From positions 1 through 10,701 of the forward strand of contig JAAZYT010000129.1 of assembly GCA_014239505.1 (NCBI GenBank): a DNA stretch of 10,701 bases, read 5' to 3'. The notes under the pieces are model-generated. The model ran no database searches. It saw only the letters and a list, made by a program, of their open reading frames with translations, and was not told the origin of the DNA. This document shows, in pieces, positions 7,411-10,701 of the stretch; within the stretch, counting starts at the first letter, position 1, and every line of letters starts with the position of its first letter. The stretch is from Fidelibacterota bacterium (GTDB lineage: Bacteria; Fidelibacterota; Marinisomatia; Marinisomatales; TCS55). Both the position numbers and the translations under genes were made by a program.

Positions 7411-8088
7411 ATGAGACATTTAACTCTTACAGGTATTTCATTCATCTTATTGGTCAGTTGTGCATCCCATCCAACTATAAATCCTCACTTACCTGAAGCA
7501 GGTAAGGTAAAAAAGGGATATGCTTTATCTAGTGAGAATGTTGTTCCTTACTTATGGATAAGAAAAGGGCTTTCAAATAAAAGTGAAATTGGTTTTCGTG
7601 TAGGTTTACCAGTATATGGTAGTGGAATTGATTATAGTAGAGTAGTTTATAAGAAAGATAATAAATGGGACTTAATCAATCTTGCATGGTCATTGAATCC
7701 CAACTATAATATTGATGCTACTTATTATAAATTCAAAACAAAAAAAGGAAATGACGGTTTTTTAAAGTCAAGATGGTGGGGACTTAGAGGAATGATAATT
7801 CAAAATGGAATTACAAATAATACAAGTAATCGACTTGGTATCCTTATGGGTTTTCAGGGAAATCCAAGGTGGGGGATGGAATTTGGCTATTTCCATGATC
7901 CTACTTCTATGCCAATTACAGAACTGTTAAATCCAAAATGGGACCCTACCGCAGAGGGAGTATCTCCTCGTTTCATTGATAAACCCTTAAAAGACTCTGC
8001 TACTGGTTTTCCATCTGAATATTCACGGTTAACTGGACTATCTTTAAGCATCTTTTTTGATCTAGATGCTCCAAAGAAAAAAAAATAA
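7411..8088 (+). CDS. Predicted lipoprotein of unknown function, possibly beta-rich
   Basis: A 225-residue protein beginning MRHLTLTGISFILLVSC, a short lipoprotein signal with lipobox LVSC and acylated Cys17. The ATG at 7411 is preferred over an in-frame GTG at 7393, which would add six residues before the positively charged n-region. The mature part is rich in aromatic and Gly residues in alternating patterns (VVPYLWIRKGL, EIGFRVGLPVYGSG, NRLGILMGFQG, WGMEFGYFHD and a last strand LTGLSLSIFFDL), which suggests beta strands, perhaps a small barrel or an outer-membrane-attached sheet. It ends in four lysines encoded over a run of nine A. It starts 39 bases after the citrate synthase stop, and its TAA directly abuts the next ATG. 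I do not recognise a named family. Localisation to the inner leaflet of the outer membrane or the periplasmic face is inferred. Confidence 0.75.
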   Translation: MRHLTLTGISFILLVSCASHPTINPHLPEAGKVKKGYALSSENVVPYLWIRKGLSNKSEIGFRVGLPVYGSGIDYSRVVYKKDNKWDLINLAWSLNPNYNIDATYYKFKTKKGNDGFLKSRWWGLRGMIIQNGITNNTSNRLGILMGFQGNPRWGMEFGYFHDPTSMPITELLNPKWDPTAEGVSPRFIDKPLKDSATGFPSEYSRLTGLSLSIFFDLDAPKKKK

Positions 8089-8970
8089 ATGGAAGCACTC
8101 TCTAAAGAAATCAAAACTTATTTTGATGCTGCTGTTACTATAGATTATGATGGACCATCTAATAAGCATCCAATCATAGTTTTAAATGCTTTAAAAAATA
8201 TTATTGGCGATAACCGTAAAAAACCTTCAAAACTACTTTTGGATAGTATGAAAAAGCTTATTGATAAATATCCAAAAAGAACTGATGATGATATTATCTT
8301 GAATAATATAGCTAAAGAAGGAATAGGTCTTACTGTATTTATTTCAGATCTTGAAGATGCTTGTCAGAGTGGTAATTCACAAAAAATGGAGAATGCTGCA
8401 GCTAAAATTCAATGGGTAAGTGAAAATGGTTTAGGAGTGCTTGAAGTATTAATAGAAGTTGCAATTCAAGATTTTAGTAGACTCGGTATTTTAAGTTATC
8501 ACTTGCAACGCGCACATCACTTTAAGCAAGAACAAAGCAAAACATGGTCATATAATCGTTGTTTACTAAAAGAAATAGCAAAGGGCTCTATGCCAGCACC
8601 TCATGAAAAAGTAAAGATGGAACCCAAGTTTATGATTCCTCATGAAAGTCAATTATTAGGTAGTATGGCTTCAGCTCATAGACTTTGGGATGGCCAGTTT
8701 GTAAGAATTGAAGGTATAAGAAGAGAGTTATCTCATTGGTTTGATTCCATTCAAGTTGAAAGTGATAATAGTAATAAGATTAATAGTGAACTTGAAAGAT
8801 ATGTAAAAAATGGTGGTAATTTATTTATCGATTTTGCTGAACAACTTATTAAGAAACCAAATTTTGATTTTAAAATTATTCAATTAGAATCGCTGAGGTT
8901 CTTTTTAAAAAAAGCATCAAATAAACATTATTCTTTGATTTCCAAACATATTGAGGAATTATTTTCATGA
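8089..8970 (+). CDS. Conserved-looking hypothetical protein, soluble and helical, His-rich centre
   Basis: A 293-residue protein that I do not recognise. It has no signal peptide or membrane segment and reads as almost entirely helical. The centre is notable: LSYHLQRAHHFKQEQSKTW (135-153) followed by PHEKVKMEPKFMIPHES (171-187), AHRLWDG (196-202) and ELSHWF (213-218). It therefore carries H138, H143, H144, H172, H185, H197 and H216 within about 80 residues, a spacing that could hold a metal or active site but matches no motif I can name. The flanking N- and C-terminal thirds are charged helices. ATG abuts the lipoprotein stop, and the 3' end overlaps the metallo-beta-lactamase gene by 4 bases (ATGA), so the two are likely translated together. 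Coding is well supported by length, packing and the overlap; function is unknown. Confidence 0.8.
   Translation: MEALSKEIKTYFDAAVTIDYDGPSNKHPIIVLNALKNIIGDNRKKPSKLLLDSMKKLIDKYPKRTDDDIILNNIAKEGIGLTVFISDLEDACQSGNSQKMENAAAKIQWVSENGLGVLEVLIEVAIQDFSRLGILSYHLQRAHHFKQEQSKTWSYNRCLLKEIAKGSMPAPHEKVKMEPKFMIPHESQLLGSMASAHRLWDGQFVRIEGIRRELSHWFDSIQVESDNSNKINSELERYVKNGGNLFIDFAEQLIKKPNFDFKIIQLESLRFFLKKASNKHYSLISKHIEELFS
8953..8957 (+). promoter_or_regulatory. Possible ribosome binding site for the metallo-beta-lactamase gene
   Basis: GAGGA lies 9 bases before the ATG at 8967, inside the end of the preceding gene. It is the only start in the window with a reasonable Shine-Dalgarno match. Because it also encodes Glu-Glu, it may be chance. 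Confidence 0.35.
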
Positions 8971-9815
8971 ATATAGGTGGATATGAACTTTATAGTATAG
9001 AAACCAGCAGTTTTAGTTTAGATGGCGGTGCAATGTTTGGAATTATTCCTAAACCAATGTGGGAAAAAGAAGCTCCTGCTGATGAAAAAAATAGAATTAC
9101 AATGGTTACGCGCTCTCTTTTATTAGTTGGACATGATAAAAAGATAATAATTGACACGGGGAATGGCGATAAGTGGCAAGAAAAATTAAAATCAATTTAT
9201 AAAATAGATACGAATTCTATTAACCTTAAAACTTCTCTAACTAAATATGGTTATGATCCAGAAGACATTACAGATGTTTTTTGTACTCATATGCATTTTG
9301 ATCATATTGGCGGTAATACTAAAATAGTTAAAGGTAAGCTCGAGCCAGTTTTTCCGAATGCAGTCTATTGGATGCAAAAAGAAAATTGGAATCTTGCAAA
9401 TTCAACTAGCGAGAGAGATAATGGGAGTTTTTTAAAAGATGATTGGTCTATCCTTCAAGAGAATGGAATGATTACAATGGTAGATGGAAAAGATTCATTT
9501 CTTACGAATATAAATATAGAAATGTCTTATGGGCATACAACAGGAATGATGTTGCCTATAATACAAGATACGAGTAAAACTATTGTTTACGCAGCAGATC
9601 TCATTCCTATGGCAGCTCATATTCCACTTCCATGGGTGATGGCATATGATATAAACCCTGTTTTAACTATGGAGGAAAAACGAAAGCTGTTACCAAAAAT
9701 AGTAGAAGAAGAATGGATTTTATTTTTTGAACACGACCCTATTCATCAAAGTTGTACTGTTCAATTTGATGGAAAACATTATCGATTAAAAGAATCTATA
9801 AATATTAATGAGTAA
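8967..9815 (+). CDS. Metallo-beta-lactamase-fold hydrolase
   Basis: A 282-residue MBL-fold protein with the full binuclear zinc set: THMHFDHIGG (H108, H110, D112, H113), H190 in SYGHTTGM, bridging D211 in YAADLIPM and H256 in FFEHDP. An IIIDTGNG segment (60-67) gives the typical early Asp-Thr-Gly. The layout, with a long N-terminal stretch, the GHTTGM motif and the terminal EHDP, resembles the lactonase/alkylquinolone-hydrolase-like branch rather than glyoxalase II or RNase Z. No signal peptide is present, so it should be cytoplasmic. Substrate is unknown. It overlaps the preceding gene by 4 bases and the following DUF309 gene by 8 bases, which places it at the centre of a coupled four-gene set. 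Confidence 0.9.
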   Translation: MNIGGYELYSIETSSFSLDGGAMFGIIPKPMWEKEAPADEKNRITMVTRSLLLVGHDKKIIIDTGNGDKWQEKLKSIYKIDTNSINLKTSLTKYGYDPEDITDVFCTHMHFDHIGGNTKIVKGKLEPVFPNAVYWMQKENWNLANSTSERDNGSFLKDDWSILQENGMITMVDGKDSFLTNINIEMSYGHTTGMMLPIIQDTSKTIVYAADLIPMAAHIPLPWVMAYDINPVLTMEEKRKLLPKIVEEEWILFFEHDPIHQSCTVQFDGKHYRLKESININE

Positions 9816-10179
9816 TGCTTCTGAAATGCGTATTCTTTTTGAAAAAGGTTTAAATGAATATGAAAAAGGTGACTACTTTGAAGCACATGAGGCTTGGGAA
9901 GATTTGTGGTCAGACTATAATTTTCCTGATAGAAAATTTATTCAAGGACTAATCCAACTTTCTGTGAGTTTTGTTCATTTAAGTAATGGGAATATGATTG
10001 GAGCAAGGAACTTATTAAAAAAATGTCAGCAGAAATTTTCAGATTACAAAGGAATACATAGACAAATAAATATTAATGAATTAAAGTTTGCTATAGAAGC
10101 TGTTAGTTTGACGTATGATAATATTGAAGAATCTTCAGAATTTGATTGGGATTTAGTTCCTGTTTTAAAAGTATTTTGA
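9808..10179 (+). CDS. DUF309 family protein
   Basis: A 123-residue helical protein of the DUF309 family (PF03745). The signature is clear: GDYFEAHEAWEDLW (21-34, with H27 and E31), FIQGLIQLSVSFVHLSNGN (44-62, H57) and GARNLLKK (65-72). The conserved His/Glu set has led to ideas of a metal-binding or hydrolase role, but the family has no established activity that I know of. The ATG at 9808 gives an 8-base overlap with the hydrolase gene and leaves a normal-length protein; the next in-frame ATG (9826) would also keep the domain. The gene ends in TGATG, overlapping the next start by one base. Its position between an MBL hydrolase and a receiver-like protein suggests a shared task. Confidence 0.87.
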   Translation: MSNASEMRILFEKGLNEYEKGDYFEAHEAWEDLWSDYNFPDRKFIQGLIQLSVSFVHLSNGNMIGARNLLKKCQQKFSDYKGIHRQININELKFAIEAVSLTYDNIEESSEFDWDLVPVLKVF

Positions 10180-10517
10180 TGGAAAATATTATTTTATTTG
10201 TTAGAGATTTTCAAAAAGGGGCTGAGCTATCTGAAAGTCTTAGCTCAATTAATCTAAATGTTAGTTTTGGAGAGTCTATTTATGATTTGCCTGATAAATG
10301 TTGTTTAGCTATAATGGATCTTGACGATAAAAAGTTTAATAATTTAGATTTTATTTTAGAACTTAAAACAAAAGCTAAGATAAAACTTATTTGCTATAAA
10401 AGTTTGATTAAAAAAGAATCACATGATGCAATAAAAAATGCAGGCTGTGATATTATAGTTACAAATGCTTCAATAGTCATGAATATTCAGAAGTTAGTTA
10501 AAAATTTATTAAAGTGA
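10179..10517 (+). CDS. Degenerate response-regulator receiver-like protein
   Basis: A 112-residue protein with the alternating strand/helix order of a CheY-like domain: IILFVRD (4-10), CCLAIMDLDD (41-50), IKLICYKS (68-75), DIIVTNAS (91-98) and a last helix. D47 sits where the phosphorylated Asp would be. The early acidic pair is reduced to a single Asp (D10), the Thr/Ser at the end of strand 4 is replaced by Cys-Tyr, and the conserved Lys of strand 5 is replaced by Thr-Asn. It therefore looks like a pseudo-receiver, probably not regulated by normal phosphorylation. There is no output domain. The ATG at 10179 is preferred over an in-frame ATG at 10146, because it overlaps the DUF309 stop (TGATG) and begins directly at strand 1. 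The fold is inferred from pattern only. Confidence 0.7.
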   Translation: MENIILFVRDFQKGAELSESLSSINLNVSFGESIYDLPDKCCLAIMDLDDKKFNNLDFILELKTKAKIKLICYKSLIKKESHDAIKNAGCDIIVTNASIVMNIQKLVKNLLK

Positions 10518-10555
10518 CTAAAAAAGGTATTGCAGGAGGTGTACCATTTGATTAA
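10514..10555 (+). CDS. Possible 13-residue small ORF (GTG start)
   Basis: A GTG overlapping the receiver-like gene's stop (GTGA) opens a frame reading MTKKGIAGGVPFD and then TAA. The overlap type is the one used between real genes in this window, which allows coupled translation, and the Gly-Gly part is encoded by the AGGAGGT stretch. With no upstream ribosome site and such short length, it could easily be chance. Confidence 0.2.
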   Translation: MTKKGIAGGVPFD

Positions 10556-10566
10556 TGTCTCCTCCT
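10534..10566 (+). other. Possible hairpin pairing AGGAGG with CCTCCT
   Basis: AGGAGG (10534-10539) can pair with CCTCCT (10561-10566) over six bases with a 21-base loop. An alternative register pairs AGGAGGTGT (10534-10542) with 10555-10563 over nine pairs, three of them G-U. These are the most Shine-Dalgarno-like and anti-Shine-Dalgarno-like stretches in the window. A TTG eight bases after AGGAGG opens a 14-codon frame (10548-10592). A translational switch or leader is possible but unproven. Confidence 0.3.
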
Positions 10567-10589
10567 TGTTATTTATAAACAATAACAAG
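10565..10589. repeat. Perfect 9-bp inverted repeat
   Basis: CTTGTTATT (10565-10573) and AATAACAAG (10581-10589) are exact reverse complements around a 7-base spacer, TATAAAC. The stem has only two G-C pairs and no T tract follows on either strand, so it is a poor intrinsic terminator. It lies 15 bases before the next ATG and could be a regulator's operator or an mRNA hairpin. In the six-pair register the preceding hairpin shares two of its bases, so the two may compete. Confidence 0.5.
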
Positions 10590-10604
10590 TAACTAGTATT
10601 AAGT

Positions 10605-10701
10605 ATGATTAATAAAATATCAACCAATCAATCTAATGATATAAAAGCTCTTGAGCTTGACGCCACTATTGGTATTGAATCCATGCGAATTAATTCGCTA
10701 A
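10605..10701 (+). CDS. Start of an unidentified gene, cut by the window end
   Basis: An ATG at 10605 opens a frame with no stop to the end of the window (32 codons), beginning MINKISTNQSNDIKALEL and continuing with a GIESMRINSL segment. It follows the 87-base spacer with the inverted repeat. No signal peptide or known motif is visible. The N-terminus is polar and too short to assign. That it is a real gene is inferred from its open frame and its place after the spacer. No Shine-Dalgarno is seen. Confidence 0.45.
   Translation, partial: MINKISTNQSNDIKALELDATIGIESMRINSL

Noticed and set aside
7887..8114. Minus-strand open frame of 75 codons
   Set aside because: It is antisense to the end of the lipoprotein gene and the start of the next gene. 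It has no recognisable motif, and its Phe run is the reverse of the poly-A stretch.
10146..10178. ATG 11 codons upstream of the receiver-like protein's chosen start
   Set aside because: It would overlap the DUF309 gene by 34 bases and adds residues before strand 1. The ATG in the TGATG overlap fits better.
1..10701. tRNA, rRNA, CRISPR array, insertion sequence or prophage
   Set aside because: No cloverleaf, regularly spaced repeat, transposase or integrase motif was found. Nearly all the sequence is accounted for by ordinary-looking genes.

Overview
The window is AT-rich (roughly 30% G+C by eye) and densely packed, with almost no recognisable Shine-Dalgarno sites before its start codons. It looks chromosomal: no transposase, integrase, phage gene, CRISPR array, tRNA or rRNA was seen. 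A heptosyltransferase-family enzyme, a YejM/PbgA-like membrane enzyme and a lipoprotein with a barrel-like body point to a Gram-negative cell with an outer membrane. The eukaryotic-type citrate synthase, low G+C and scarcity of Shine-Dalgarno sites would fit an FCB-group marine lineage (for example Marinimicrobia/SAR406 or relatives). That placement is an inference, not something the sequence proves.

Left part (1-4543), surface glycan locus: the end of a GT4 glycosyltransferase, a CDP-glycerol glycerophosphotransferase-family enzyme and a GT9 heptosyltransferase-like enzyme run forward as one unit. A five-helix membrane sulfatase/phosphoglycerol-transferase-superfamily enzyme converges on them from the minus strand, and its stop codon overlaps that of the GT9 gene. 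Together they suggest a lipopolysaccharide- or capsule-like glycan decorated with phosphodiester-linked alcohols.

Middle part (4638-8088), forward genes after a 94-base divergent intergenic region: a LicC-like CTP-dependent nucleotidyltransferase, a SerB-type phosphoserine phosphatase starting with TTG, a citrate synthase with its catalytic residues intact, and a small lipoprotein of unknown function. The cytidylyltransferase could supply an activated alcohol for the glycan locus. The phosphatase and citrate synthase look like central metabolism.

Right part (8089-10701): four genes joined by short overlaps, namely an unrecognised His-rich helical protein, a metallo-beta-lactamase-fold hydrolase, a DUF309 protein and a degenerate response-regulator receiver. 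They look translationally coupled and are the best candidate here for an undescribed functional module. An 87-base spacer follows with two possible hairpins and stacked tiny reading frames, then the start of another gene cut by the window edge.
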